Assembly (NCBI GenBank): GCA_936432065.2
Contig: OW386285.2
Location: 137,855,235 to 137,919,234 of the forward strand
Origin: Rutpela maculata
Taxonomy: Eukaryota; Arthropoda; Insecta; Coleoptera; Cerambycidae
Length of the DNA: 64,000 bases
Reading direction: 5' to 3'
The stretch's first letter is position 1, and every line of letters starts with the position of its first letter. The notes below the pieces were generated by a model that ran no database searches, was not told where the DNA came from, and saw nothing but the letters and a program-made list of their open reading frames with translations. The position numbers were made by a program, and so were the translations under genes. This document shows positions 21,004-33,154 of the stretch, in pieces.

Positions 21004-22318
21004 GGTAACGTTAACGCATTAAATATGTCAGGGAAGTACACCGGTTTGCAGACTAGAATAAGGGCGCATAGTTCTAAGGCTGTATACATTCCCTGTTCAA
21101 GTTACAGTTACGTAGGCAATGCTGCGGCAGAATCCTCGCCTATTGCTGCATCATATTTTCACTTTGTTCAGAATCATATTTTCACTTTGTTCAGAATCTA
21201 TAAGTATTTTTGTCTGCTTTGAGACATAGATGGCACATCCTCCGAACGCATCTGGTTCTGGTAAAGGGAAAAAAAAACGTACTCGTGCTGTCAAGAATGT
21301 ATCGGAAACAAGATGGTCTGCTCGGGCGACGCTGTATTGGCTTTAAGTATGGATACAAAGGTATCAAATCCGCCTTAATTGAAATAGGTGAGGGCCCACC
21401 ACAGAAGCCACTCAATAAAATTGAAGCGAAAGCTCTTACAAACAAAATGAATTCATATGAAGCAGCACTTATCACGGTGATGTGGAATAAACTTTTCCAG
21501 CGAATAAATAAAATGAGTAAATCCCTACAAAACTTTCTTTGTGAAATATGGTTGGACTCCTTGATTTCCGGAAATAATTTATAAAAGCCAAAGTTAGAAA
21601 TAGATTTGACTAAAATTGAAACTGAAGTTAGGATGTTACCAATATGAGTGTAAAAAAAAAGGAAATAGAAAATAGAGAATAGAGAAGGTAACACCTTCAC
21701 CTTTTAAGACGAAAGTCGCAACTCGACAGTGCCAGCGTAGTGCTAACAGGCCGACAATTTTTTTTTTTGTTAATGCCTTGAATAAGGTTTGCGATCGATT
21801 AACTGCTGAACTTGGCAGTAGAATGCAAGCTTATCAAGAAACGGATCAGCTTTTCGGCATATTTGATATCAATGAAAATAAATCTACTGATGCGAAAATT
21901 CAAGAAACTGAGAAAGAACAATCTAGAAAATCCTAAGAAAGAAATGGAGAGAATTCTGATTCTGAAACCAGTGATGAAGACCATTAGAAAATTATTCTGA
22001 TGAATCTGGCGACGATGAGCAAATAGAAAAAGAATCTGACGTTGAAGAAAATTCGGAAAAAGGCTATGATGATGAAAAAAAGTCTGAAAGTCAGCGCACT
22101 GCAATGATCAACACACTAGTATCAACCTATAGAGACGACATAGATTCCAAGCTATCTCCAGATGAGCTGCATCAATTTTTGATACATACCCAGACGGAAG
22201 AGCTTGAGTCGTCTCTTGAAATGTATAAATTTATTGTTAATAGGTTGCAGGCCACATTTCCGAATGTTGAAACCCCTTTGCGTATTTAATTGACTGTTCC
22301 GGTCAGTAGTGCCTCAGG
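21004..22318 (+). pseudogene. hAT transposase remnant (ZMYM/DUF4371-like)
   Basis: Blocks in order, in shifting frames: NMSGKYTGLQTRIRAHSSKA, then VYIPCSS (21025-21222); NVSETRWSARATL (about 21292); YGYKGIKSALIEI, then EAALITVMWNKLFQRINKMS (to 21584); RLTAELGSRMQAYQETDQLFG (about 21800); and VNRLQATFPNVETPLRI followed by a stop where Tyr is expected, then LTVPVSSASG (to 22318). The order matches the C-terminal two thirds of hAT-type transposases of the ZMYM/DUF4371 kind, with the dimerisation block at the end. Multiple stops and frameshifts make it a pseudogene. The Gypsy element sits immediately upstream. Confidence 0.75.
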
Positions 22319-22384
22319 TTAACGCACTTTTTCGGCTCAGTACTTGTATCTATATATAGTGATATTTAAGAGGAGGCAACACCA

Positions 22385-22575
22385 ATCACAAAGTTTCATC
22401 GGTAAAGCTAAAGCTGAAGTGGAGCGAAGGGTAAACAGTGTGGCTATTATAGGACATCAGCACGTGACGTCACAGCTAACCTCAAAAATATGTGTTTCTT
22501 AAGTTTTAAGAGTATTACGCAGCTGTTATTAAAATTTCAGCCTGGTTCCCATATTTTCAACCGAGGGGTATTCCG
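22385..22575 (+). repeat. Interspersed repeat family R1, copy 2
   Basis: It shares GTTTCATCGGTAAAGCTAAA, GCACGTGACGTCACAGCTAA and CCTCAAAAATATGTGTTTCT with the copies near 2440 and 28449. It stops at CAACCGA, earlier than the other copies, so it is truncated. Confidence 0.65.
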
Positions 22576-23435
22576 CAGAAAAATATTGTGTACACTAATT
22601 CCCAAAATAGATAATAATTCCCCTAATTCCCTACTAATTCCTCTAATTCCTTAGTAATTCCTCTAATTCCCTAGTAATTCCCTTAATGCACTACATCCAT
22701 AAATAGCTAACACCGGTAGTATCACACTGCTTAATTTTGAACCGGAAATACCTAGTTACAAAAATTGCAAGTTAAATAAAAGCTTGTAAAAAAACAACAC
22801 GATTCTTCCTGCATTAACTTACCTTCCAAATTCCAATACAGTCGGACTTTTAGTTAAGTTATCGTGCTTACAAAAAACGTGACGGATGGACGGACAAACG
22901 GACGGATATTTTGAAAGTTGTTCAGAATTAGATCACTAACATAAACATTTTTTCTTTCCAATCAGTATAGAAATGTGCCGATCAAATTGCAATATACTTT
23001 TCGTTTTTGTATTTGCAAAGAGTATAATAAAGGGAATTTTATCTCCTTTGGCATTTTTCTGTAAAACCAATAGTTTGGCAGCAAAAAATTTCCTGTTTCT
23101 CTCGGAAATGATTAAATATGCCCTTTTCGAAAACATATTTCGACAAAATGAGCAAATAAGTAAAACCATAAATATTTTTTCAAAAATTTGTATATTTTTT
23201 GCAATATGTATGAAAATCGCAGTTTGCTTAGACATTGTGGCATAATTTAAACTACTATAAAAGCTAAGAAAATGAAGATAAATTAACTAATTGTCTTCCA
23301 CAAAAAATTTGTTCATAACAGATTGTACAAAAAACCTTGCTTGTTGTCAACCAAAGGGATTTTTGCTAAAGATATTTATTTTATAAAAACTGCATACACT
23401 GATGAATTTATCTATAAAAATTTAACAAAAATGAT
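22576..23435. repeat. Low-complexity and GGACGGAC-containing repeat R2, no gene
   Basis: 22600-22690 is a run of CTAATTCC repeats. 22835-23030 (GTGCTTACAAAAAACGTGAC, GGACGGACAAACGGACGG, TTTGCAAAGAGTATAATA) is related to 44325-44510. No gene is supported; the ORFs at 22936-23245 are paired shadows on the two strands. Confidence 0.45.
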
Positions 23436-23908
23436 TCCAAGCAATTTTTAGATAGCACGCATTATTAACATGTTATATACGAATATTCATTCAATACTAT
23501 ATTTGGTCACAAATATAAGAAGTCTACCCCCTAGAGAATTTAAAAGCAAATTAATAAATATTTTATATGAGAAAGCTTATTACTCACTGGATGAATATTT
23601 CAATGATAATATATTTTAATAAGTATATTGTTTTATTATTGTGACAATATAGTACACTAACACTATTGTGTTACCTTTTAATATTTAATTTTAATTTTAA
23701 AAATTCAACCTTAAACAAAATATTAACCTCTTACTAGTCTTATAATCCTTTTAATATGTATTGTATATGCCTTTTTATATATGTATCATTTTTTTGTCTT
23801 CATTTTAGCCTAGGTTTTCTCTATTTGACATGTTCAACACCCGTATGGGTATTTTGTATTTTTTTGTACAAGCGAACAAATAAAATGTATCTATCTATCT
23901 ATTAAAAA
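23436..23908 (+). mobile_element. 3' end of a non-LTR retrotransposon
   Basis: The plus strand encodes NIRSLPPREFKSKLINIL, then EKAYYSLDEYF and a stop near 23620. This is the common C-terminus of Jockey/CR1-type insect reverse transcriptases. A ~280-bp 3' UTR follows, ending AACAAATAAAATG and (TATC)n at 23889-23903. Severely 5' truncated. Confidence 0.65.
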
Positions 23909-25384
23909 TCAGCTCAAATGGTCAAGTGCATCGTGAGATATTGGCCTTTATTTGAATGGACGATTTCCGCCATCTTTTCAAGATGGAGAATTACGCGTAC
24001 AAAAGATTAAGTGGGGACTTGGTGTGATAGAGTATGAAAATAGCTTTCCATCGATGTGTACAAACCTTGGCACAAACTTTGAGCACCCACCTACTCATTT
24101 TACAGGTCTACATGGACTAAAAACGGAAATATAAAAATAATTTATTAGCTACAGTTTTATATTCGGCTAATAAATAAGAAAATGGAAAAATAAATATTAA
24201 GTATGTTTTACCTCTTTTAGATTTATTAGTTTACTTTATATTCTTCTTATACTCTTTTGCCCCATATCTTAAATGTGCGAAGTAGATAGAAACTTAAGAC
24301 CTGGCGACAAATAGTCATCCGACTGCCTCATTTATATTACTGTCAACGCAATTTTTAGCAAATTAGGAAATGTACTCAACAAAATTAGGGAGGGTATTTA
24401 TCTGGAAGACAAGAGGGAAGCTAAAATAAATGTATACAGTCACGTAACAGAACAATACGTGTGTGAAAAAACAGAAGAGCGTAATGTGCAGGTGGTCATT
24501 AAAATTTAATTTGTTCTTTATAGCTACCTTTTATTACTTATGAAAGTGTTGAAGTAATTTAAGTTAAATTTTATTTAAGATTAGTTTTTCAATTAAAAAT
24601 GAAATTGGCTGTATATTCAAGATAACGACAAAAACATATTTACTGATTGTGCTGTATATTATACAAGGTGGCTTACTATTTAAGTACACATTATGATGTA
24701 AAAGTCAGACACATCTTCAATGAATTCTTCGTAAACGATAATTATTAAATAACTTCACAAAACGTTTGATAGAATTAAGGCAAGTGGCAGAGTTAATCAT
24801 CTGACAACAGCATTAGTATCAATCCATCTTTCTGAAAATATTTGATGATAGCATTTTGAACTAGCGGACGTATCATCTTGGTAATAGCAAATATTAGGTA
24901 ATAGTCTAGGAGCTGGCTGGCATTAATTTTATAAATTTAGAGCTATTTTGGCAATTTTGAATTTGAGCATTCAAATTTGAAAATTTTCATGAGAATAACA
25001 TTAAAATTGCTGCATAGAATTGTCTGCCACGTTGTTTTTGAAAAAAGGGCATCCAAACGAACAATTTCCGCCAAGTTTGATCACGTTAATTTATTTTTGA
25101 ACTGCGCGCACGCGTGCGCCGCAGGTCTACACTGTCTTCCATTTATTTTTTCGCTATGTCAAATACGTATAGTATGTACCACCGAGCATTTCGATCGGGA
25201 GTTCGTTAAAAAATTTTGTCTTCTGCATCGTTTCTAAAACGACTAAGGCATCTCTAAATGTTAATATGTCAATATTTTTTTTACTTTGATTTGCTCCAGT
25301 TCCTCAATTTCTTTTATAATTAATTGACCGGCGATCAATTCGAATACCATATTATTTCCAATGGAACTATAATAGTAACGTACA
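23909..25384. other. No gene recognised
   Basis: AT-rich DNA. It contains a YY1/Pho-type motif CCGCCATCTT at 23967-23976. The ORFs at 23952-24134 and 24977-25237 show no domain. Confidence 0.4.
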
Positions 25385-25590
25385 AAAAAAACAGGAACAA
25401 TTTTATTGTTCAAATAGGCTTAGAATATCATGAAACGTCAAGATTTAAAATTTGAGCAAAAAAAATTCTGTCTGTGTTCTGTTTGTCGGTCTGTCTGTAA
25501 CTTGTGCGCACGTTTATTCTGGAACCGTCTAAGATATTGACTTGAAATTTGGTAAACGTATGTATTTTAACGAAATCTTGCCCTACGTTA
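25385..25590 (-). mobile_element. MITE family M1, reversed fragment
   Basis: The reverse complement carries GACTTGAAATTTGGT-like, CCAGAATAAACGTGCGCACA and GACAGACCGACAAACAG blocks of M1, then CCTATTTGAACAATAAAA. Neither terminal repeat is preserved. Confidence 0.7.
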
Positions 25591-26392
25591 TGCACGGTAT
25601 TACAAGAATTAGAATTACACAAAATTGTGTTTTGTTCTTGAGTAAAGGATCTCTTAATTAAAATAATATTGTACTTTTGAAAATCACTCATAATTGTGCG
25701 ACCTTATATTATTGTTACATCTTTCCATATTGACAAAGCTTATATTAGTACATTTAACTCTTAAGAGTTTTACTGTTAACATGTAATTCATCTATATCGT
25801 CGTGGTTGTATAAAAAGTTTGGTTCATTGCCAAACATTATTACGTTCATTAGGGAAGTTTATCGGTGTAGTGGTTAAAATTATTATGGACCCATAAAAGC
25901 TTATGGGATTGAGTAAACGTGGTACACATGCGAACTTAGAAAAGTGGAGGCAGATAAGGGTCGACAACTAGCCGTTTGCCTCTTGCCTAACCTTAAGTTT
26001 GCACGCTACTTCAATAAAGCAGGCTGTTTCGGCACTTACAACCAAAATTTATACCGGAAACTGAAACGAACAATTTAGCTCTTTACAGACAGTTTACAAT
26101 TGAGTTTGGCGACTTGTGGAGTTCAGTTCACAACACCTATGTCTTAATTTAATTTACATTAGATGCGACAAGTGATTTGTTTCGGATATTTAAAATACTA
26201 TATAGTGCTGTGTGTTAGTTTAACCACTATGCCTAAATTGCTTTTGAAAATACATAATATCTAGATAATTAAAAAAATGTGCATAATACGAATTATTTCA
26301 GCCTTTCGCGTCCCCTATAGCATTGGCCCCAAACACCAAAAGTTCACCCATTTAAATAAATAACTGTAATTTTTTTTAAAAGCATTTGTATA
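25591..26392. other. No gene recognised
   Basis: No coding or element feature could be supported. Confidence 0.4.
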
Positions 26393-27919
26393 TAGCCCAG
26401 ACAATGAAACCTTCAAAAACTTGCAAAATGAATAATTTTTTTTTAATGAGTTCGTAGAATAATATTCTGAAAAGTTTACATTTCGCTCGGATGCAGAACA
26501 TAAAGAAGGTGGAAAAAAATTTTTTTTTCATCAATTTTTTCAAAATTTTGAAATTAAGTTAGGGTAGGAAAAATAAAAATACAGGTAGATAGACCACGTG
26601 TTTCTGAACAAAAAATGTCCTAATAAAATTTATCGCTAAAGCTACGGTATTCCTGGAAAAAAATAGTGAAATAACTTTGTCAATCTTCTTCTTCTTCTAA
26701 AAATTCTCAGCTGTTCTAACGAGTAAAATAAAGCTTTTTTCTCTTTCTGATTACATATTTTTAACATTTTTCTTAGTGAATAGGAGGATAAATAGTGAGT
26801 ATGCAGGGAAAATATATAATTATTATTACAGACACCACACAGCCGCTGGATCGAAGCAGATCTGCCGTGCCGTGACTCGTATGAATTTTTACCTGCCTTT
26901 ACAGTGTTGTATTTATTACAGGTACATATCCACATTTCAACTATATCCAATGGATTCCTTCTGTATTTGTAATGTATTGGGAAAGTTCCAGAATTTATAT
27001 TCAAAACTATAGCGAGTTATAGGGATAAGATCGTGTAAATCGCTATTTCTGATCATGATGGGATTGATCATATTTTAGAGAAAATGAATTTGTGTTTGAA
27101 CTTTCGAAAAGTATACAAAAGTATACATTTTTTCCGAAATAGTGATATTTTATTTTTTCCAATGGGTCAATTTCTCGACAAGTTACAGCCTCCAATATAT
27201 ATGTTTACCAAAAGAATTATCAAGCAAGGAAATTAAAATGATTTGATATGTACTTTTTGTTTGAATCCACGTTACTACATCTTAATAAACCATAATAATC
27301 ATAAAGTGTACACACTCTCTAACAGTTCTCAATGAAGAAAGAATTTTTTTGAAGGGCTTTTATTTTTTTCTATATTTTTTATTGCGACGATTGAGTTCGG
27401 GCGTGATAATATATATAAGAATATTTTTCCCATCCATCTTTTGCTTGTATTGTTTAAAACAAAAAAGCATCGGAAAGCTACAATTTCCATCTTTTAAATG
27501 AACCAACATTCATATATACTGAACAAATTTTGATTTAGTGACATGTAATTCAGTGCGTCGGTGTCACAGTGGTGCGTATTCAAGTGCGCGCACGCACGGA
27601 TCTCACTTCGAGTTATAACGTTACTTGACTATTTTTTTCCGGGAATACCGTCGCTTTAACGATAAATTTTGTTACGACATTGTTTGTTCATAAATACGTG
27701 ATCTAGTCATCTGCATTTTTTAATTTTTTCCTAACTTGACTTAATTTCAAAATTTTGAAAAAATAGATGAATGAATTTTTTTTTCACTTTTTTTTGTTCT
27801 GCATCCGAGCGAAATGTAAACTTTTAAGGATATTATTCTATACACCTTCACGAACTCATTAAAAAAAAATTATTCATTTTGTAAGTTTTTGGAGGTAAAT
27901 ACTTTCATCGACTGGGGGA
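26393..27919. mobile_element. Element F: foldback element with TAG-type left end
   Basis: The arms 26393-26680 and 27605-27919 are inverted copies. They share CAAAAACTTGCAAAATGAAT, TTACATTTCGCTCGGATGCA and a TTCC(T/C)GGAATACCGT-type segment. The left terminus TAGCCCAGACAATGAAA resembles that of element C (TAGTCCAGTCAATGAAA); the right terminus is degenerate and no 3-bp duplication is visible. The 120-codon minus ORF at 27004-26642 in the loop has no recognisable domain. Confidence 0.65.
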
Positions 27920-28245
27920 GTGTCTTGCAATACCAATTTTTTGCTGAAAAGTTATCGAGATATTAGAATGACTTGTTTGTTTACCTAATTTCTCATTTAT
28001 GATTTTCCGTGATTCTCTTATTTTGTTGCCGAATTAATTCTGTAATTATAGTATTTTCATTTAGCTATACCGTAAAAATGAACCATGAATTTCATTTATG
28101 TTTCTTTTTAACCCTAATTGTAATTTTATAAAAATAAATGTTTTTTTATTTAAAATACCCCTTCAACCTCATATTATAATGTTTTTAACGTTGGTAATTA
28201 ATATTATATTATGCAACGATGCTATAATGAAGGCTATTATTATTG
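27920..28245. other. No gene recognised
   Basis: AT-rich spacer between element F and the hairpin at 28246. Confidence 0.4.
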
Positions 28246-28299
28246 AGGATGGAGGTTACAACTCGAGCGAGCGCAGGCGAGCGAGTGTTGTAACCATCC
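28246..28299. repeat. GC-rich hairpin (GGTTACAACTCG family)
   Basis: GGATGGAGGTTACAACTCG pairs with CGAGTGTTGTAACCATCC around a GAGCGCAGGCGAGC loop. CpG-rich hairpins of similar look occur at 33027-33154, 50009-50107 and 53936-54075. Confidence 0.6.
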
Positions 28300-28448
28300 C
28301 AGATAATGATAGGCAGTATAGTGAGTTGTATACTATACTTTATATACGACTAACCTGTATATAAAATATAGTGATACATACATAATATATAAACGCATAA
28401 AAAAATGTTAATTTTTAAGTTATTTATTTCTTTTCAGCAAAATGTAGG

Positions 28449-28825
28449 TTAAGAGGAGACAACGCCAATCACTAAGTTTCATCGGTAAAGCTAAAGCTGA
28501 AGTTGGGCGAAGGGTAGGCAGTGTGGCTATTATAGGGCATCTGCACGTGACGTGATAGCTAACCTCAAAAATATGTGTTTCTTAAGATTTAAGAGTATTA
28601 CGCAGCTATTATTAAAATTTCTGCCTGATTTCCATATTTTTAACTAAAGTCAAGGTTAGTGTAATGTTTATGAAGTTCTAAATAATTTGTACTAATAAAA
28701 TAGGACTCTCTTTGTAGGTTGGAAATCTAACCTGTAATTAGCAGACCATTTTTATTAATCAACAACATTGAAAAATTATTTACGTGAATTTTTAAATATT
28801 TGCTTGGAGCCAATACGGCTCTCTA
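28449..28825 (+). repeat. Interspersed repeat family R1, copy 3 (5' part)
   Basis: Homologous to 2440-2795. Its 3' tail (AATAAACTTTAAAAACTTAA and GGTTATGTTGG) resumes at 30040-30090 after two M1 MITEs. The MITEs therefore inserted into a pre-existing R1 copy. Confidence 0.7.
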
Positions 28826-28830
28826 CTCAC

Positions 28831-29532
28831 TACTTCCACATTCAGATTTTCTATCCAAGTCACTCACAACGAAAAAATGTTGTATCTGGAAATCATTGCT
28901 TATGGAACTTTAATAATATAATATTTGAAATCCTCTACCCCAAAAACTCATAAAACGATACCACATATCGGTTGTGGGGTGGGGGTCGTGATTGGGGGTG
29001 GTAGTGGGGGTGGATGAAGTAAAAAATATTTTGAGGTTTCTGGTTCTTGTACACACACTCAAACACAATTCATTTTCTCTCTTTCTCTCTCATTTTTTAA
29101 TCCCCTTTAATAATGGGGTGGGGGTGGTAATGAGGATGGCTAATGCCAAATTTTTTTTTGAGACCTTAGCTTCTCTTGTATATACTAAATACCAATTTTA
29201 TGGACTCTTACCCGCTTGATTTACCTATTTACCCCTAATTTACCCCCATTTACCCCCAACCCTTTGACGGAACAATATGAAAATACAATCTAGTTCTAGA
29301 TCTCGTTGAAGTACATATATGTACCAAATTTCAAGTCAATATCTCAAACGGTTCCAGAGTAAACGTGCACACAAAAAAAGTTACAAACAGACCGACAGAC
29401 AGACAGAAAGAAATTTTTTTTTTTTCGCTCAAACTTAATATCCCGACGTTTCATGACATTCTAAGCCTATTTGAACAATAAAAAATTTAAAAAATTTTTT
29501 TGTCGTAACTACTGCCACTGGATGTGGAAGTA
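28831..29532 (+). mobile_element. MITE family M1, copy 2
   Basis: Ends TACTTCCACATTCAG and CTGGATGTGGAAGTA. It has the same internal blocks as copy 1, including GGGGTGGGGGTGGTAATG and a shorter (GACAGACC)n run. It is followed by a 23-bp linker (AAAACCGCTACCCAAGGAATCAC) that also precedes copies 1 and 3. Confidence 0.8.
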
Positions 29533-29555
29533 AAAACCGCTACCCAAGGAATCAC

Positions 29556-30039
29556 TACTTCCACATCCAGATTTTCTATCCAAATCACTCACAATGAAAA
29601 AATTTTGTATGTGGAAATCATTGTTTATGGGACTTTAATAATATAACATATGAAATCCTCTACCCCAAAAACCCATAAAACGATACCCCATATCGGTAGT
29701 GGGGGGGGGGGTAGTGATAGGGGGTGGTAGTGGGGGTGGATGAAGTAAAAAAATATTTTGAGGTTTCTGGTTCTTGTACACACACTAAAACACAAATTTT
29801 TTTCATCCCCTTTAATAATGGTGGGGGTGGTAATGGAGGTGGCTAATGCCAAAATTTTTTTTGAGACCTTAGCTTCTCTTGTATAAACTAAATACCAATT
29901 TTGTGGACTCTTACAAGCTTTATTATTTATTTTCGCTCAAACTTAAAATCTCGACTTTAATGACATTCTAAGCCTATTTGAACAAAAAAAATTTTTAAAA
30001 AGTTTTTTTTCCTTACTATACTTCCACAATGTGGAAGTT
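29556..30039 (+). mobile_element. MITE family M1, copy 3 (internally deleted)
   Basis: It starts TACTTCCACATCCAG and ends near TTCCACAATGTGGAAGT. The AAATTTCAAGTCAAT and GACAGACC blocks are deleted. Head-to-tail with copy 2. Confidence 0.75.
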
Positions 30040-30090
30040 AAAATAAGAATAAACTTTAAAAACTTAAAATTTAAGGTTATGTTGGTTACA
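30040..30090 (+). repeat. Interspersed repeat family R1, copy 3 (3' part)
   Basis: Resumption of R1 after the MITE pair; it aligns with 2746-2795. Confidence 0.55.
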
Positions 30091-30367
30091 TGATGCAGAT
30101 GCAGTACTGTAGATGGCATCATCTATTAAAAAGCACTACTAAAAATCTTGAATGGGAAAAATCAGTTTTTGCCAAACTGCTGGCGTCATTAAACTGAAAA
30201 AAAGCTATTCTTATAAGTAAATGAATACCACACTTCTATTGAAGAAAGTTTTTAGCTAAAATTTGTTTATTACGAAGATCCCTCTTCACATTGGCTCATT
30301 GTCGCCTGCTCCCCTCTGGTTTGATCGCCTTGCTCTGGAATAAAATGACCATAATGAAGCAAATTTG

Positions 30368-30613
30368 TTATCTGTCAGCTAAGTCCGCAAAATAGGCTAA
30401 TAATACATTTTCAGAAAGCGAGTTAGTTTTTTTCTGAATGCGCCGATCTATGAAACTTTGGTATGCTTTATCATAAAAACTTTTTGATTTTTGTGATATT
30501 AAATTAGATGCTGTTCCTTCTGCTCTTTCAGTTATTTCTGGTGGAGTACAGGGGATAGTATCTTCTGAATCCCTTTCCATTCTTTCAACCACAAAACTAA
30601 CACAATCAAACAC
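30368..30613 (-). pseudogene. Fragment resembling a tyrosine-recombinase-like protein
   Basis: An 81-codon minus-strand ORF includes SKSFYDKAYQSFIDRRIQKK and SLSENVLLAYFADLA. Core-binding domains of Crypton/Ngaro-like or domesticated tyrosine recombinases in insects commonly have a Y..F..W...K....SE..LLAYF..L pattern. The expected continuation is lost after LADR. No catalytic Arg-His-Tyr region is present. The start context (Met with an acidic N-terminus) could be real. Treat as a tentative domain call. Confidence 0.35.
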
Positions 30614-31202
30614 AATTCCACAAAACCCGTTTATCTACTCTTATTAGGTTATATACTGATTAATGAACTGCTTTTGAACAATTGATAGTATCCATAAACA
30701 AATAGCGTGAGAGTTATTATAAGTCACTATGTACAAAGCCAATCACTTTTATCTTTATGCCTAGTAGCTCAACACTAATAGGTTAAAATTTTGCCGAGAA
30801 AGGAAAAAATTTTATACAAGCTGTAATTTTTTTTATGAGAAGATTAAGGCTTACTAAATAATATACTAAAAGTCCCACGGTCTTCCTTTACGGGAACTTA
30901 AAAAAAAAGTGGCCGCCATTTTGAAATTTTCTATTTTTCCTCAATAACTTATAAAGAAGAGCTTTTATTAAAAAATGTAAAAAATACTTTTTTTTAGATA
31001 ATAAAGAAACACTCATTTTTCATTTGAACTTTTTTTTTGTATCTCCAGAATTATAAAAGTTATGAATTTTTTATTAGCAGGATGGCAATAGGAAGAATAA
31101 CCCTAGGAACTTAACAAGTGAAATTTCGCTTATATTTGAAGAACAATTTTATTTACAAATAAAAGTTGAAATATATATACTAACTAATATGACTAATATG
31201 AC

Positions 31203-31272
31203 TGCTTGGATGAGTGGCAAGCGCTCTTGACTCTCAGCCAGAAGTTCCGAGTTCGATTCCCGGTCGTGGCAC
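31203..31272 (+). repeat. tRNA-derived SINE-like head, left arm of G
   Basis: GGATGAGTGGCAAGCGC resembles an A box and GAGTTCGATTCCCGG a B box, at tRNA spacing. TCTCAG lies where an anticodon loop would be, but the anticodon stem and acceptor stem do not pair well. It is therefore tRNA-derived and not a functional tRNA gene. Confidence 0.55.
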
Positions 31273-32154
31273 TGGGATTTTTTCTGAGGAAGAAATTAAT
31301 CCTAGTATACTCAGATATTGAATGTGTGTCCCTTGTCTCTAAATGTGTAGCCCTCTTCCGCACAAGGCTCTTTCAGAGCTTTAAGGGATAAAGGGGGTCG
31401 TATTACCTGTGGTGTTTATAATATAAGCAATATACTTAAAGTTCCTTAGGATTCCAGCACGGGAACACTAAGGAAACTGGCCTTCATTTTGTTTTGCTTT
31501 TTTTTCATTTTTTGCTAAGAACTTCAATATAGGTAATGATTTTAGTAGTCTGAAACTAAAATTATAAGTAATAACTATTCGCTCTTATATGATACGCGGA
31601 AATAGTAGACGGACCCTTAAATACAACATAAAAGCGGACTTTTAAACTATTGCCAATTTTCTACATGCAAACCGGGTTAGTTCATTGTTTTGGCGGTAAT
31701 TGAAACTGAGTCGTCGCAAAGCGCATGCTTGTAAACTACTGAAACGTAAAAAATGTATTTGTTTACGAGATGGTAAGTGTGGTGAGAGTGGATTTTCCAA
31801 TTGTTACTGTTATTTAATAAGTGTCTTAAAGTGATCGAGGCTAGAACTGGTGTTTGTTACAGTTTTTAGTTTGTTATAGTTTTTAGTAGTAATTGATATT
31901 GAAGTTCTTAGCAAAATATGAAAAAAAAGCAAAACAAAATGAAGGCTAGTTTCCTAAGTGTTCCCGTGCTGGAATCCTAAGGAACTTTAAGTATATTGCT
32001 TATATTATAAACACCACAGGTAATACGACCCCCTTTATCCCTGAAAGCTCTGAAAGAGCCTTGTGCGGAAGAGGGCTGCACATTTAGAGACAAGGGACAC
32101 ACATTCAATATCCGAGTATACTAGGATTAATTTCTTCCTTAGAAAAAATCCCAG

Positions 32155-32223
32155 TGCCACGACCGGGAATCGAACTCGGAACTCCTGGCTGAGAGTCAAG
32201 AGCGCTTGCCACTCATCCACGCA
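32155..32223 (-). repeat. tRNA-derived SINE-like head, right arm of G
   Basis: Mirror copy of 31203-31272 on the minus strand, with only a few differences. Confidence 0.55.
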
Positions 32224-32636
32224 GTCATATTAGTCATATTAGTTAGTATATATACATTTCAACTTTTATTTGTAAATAAAATTGTTCTTCAAATATAAAC
32301 GAAATTTCACCTGTTAAGTTCCTAGGGTTATTCTTCCTATTGCCATCCTGCTAATAAAAAATTCATAACTTTTATAATTCTGGAGATACAAAAAAAAGTT
32401 CAAATGAAAAATGAGTGTTTCTTTGTTATCTAAAAAAAGCATTTTTTACATTTTTTAATAAAAGTTATTGAGGAAAAATTGAAAATTTCAAAATGGCGGC
32501 CACTTTTTTTTAAGTTCCCGTAAAGGGAGACCGTGGGACTTTTAGTATATTATTTAGTAAGCCTTAATCTTCTCATAAAAAAAATTACAGCTTGTATAAA
32601 ATTATTTCTATCTTCAAGCCTAAAAGTCCTGAGCTA

Positions 32637-33026
32637 TAGCCTGTCCAATCGACGTAACGCGCGATACGAAGAAGGTGGCTCTGCCGAGAGAAATTCTTTT
32701 CTGATACGGTGAAATAAAACGATTATTGAGGGGAGGAGAGTGATTTACCATGTTTGGATAGTTTCAACGTTTTCAAATAAAGTTAAGTAATAATTGTGCC
32801 GAAAATGATGAATTCGGTTAGTAAAGATGAACTAATATGTAGGTACACCATCAGAATGAAGACAAGCAATGATACAATACATAATTTATTACTCTAAAAG
32901 TCTCAGAATAAATATAAAAGTGTGTACAAAAATAAATTTTACAGTTAAGTTTATTAATAAACAAACTTAGTAATTTAAACAAAATTTTCTCTATTTAATA
33001 TTTATTGTTATAATAGTAGATAAAGT
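32637..33026. other. No gene recognised
   Basis: Spacer after element G. No supported feature. Confidence 0.4.
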
Positions 33027-33154
33027 ATAGTATTCAACTTACGGTAATAGTAATAACTCACTTGAGGAATTACAGCACGAGCCGAAGGCGAACGCTGTAT
33101 TCTTCATCTGCGTGAGTTATTACCTACATTCCCGCTCGTTGAATAATATACTAT
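33027..33154. repeat. Hairpin element with CpG-rich loop
   Basis: ATAGTATTCAACTTACGGTAATA...ACTCAC pairs with GTGAGTTATTACC...GTTGAATAATATACTAT around a loop containing GCCGAAGGCGAACG. Short and non-coding. Confidence 0.65.

Larger units (their letters stand above)
30765..32636. mobile_element. Element G: long-TIR element, TSD TAG
   Basis: It begins TAGCTCAAC and ends GTCCTGAGCTA, with TAG immediately outside both ends (30762-30764, 32637-32639). The arms are ~770 bp (30765-31540 and 31890-32636), very similar, and enclose a ~350-bp loop. Each arm includes a CCGCCATTTT motif and a tRNA-like SINE head. No transposase is encoded, so it is a non-autonomous member. Confidence 0.85.

Noticed and set aside
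26642..27004. 120-codon minus ORF in element F
   Set aside because: No motif recognised, and it overlaps an antisense ORF; kept only as part of the element description.
31203..31272. Functional tRNA gene
   Set aside because: A and B boxes are recognisable but acceptor and anticodon stems do not pair; SINE-derived is more likely.
31206..31391. 61-codon ORFs at 31206-31391 and 32035-32220, nearly identical
   Set aside because: They are mirror copies within the arms of element G, overlapping the tRNA-like head. Their similarity comes from the inverted repeat, not from protein conservation.
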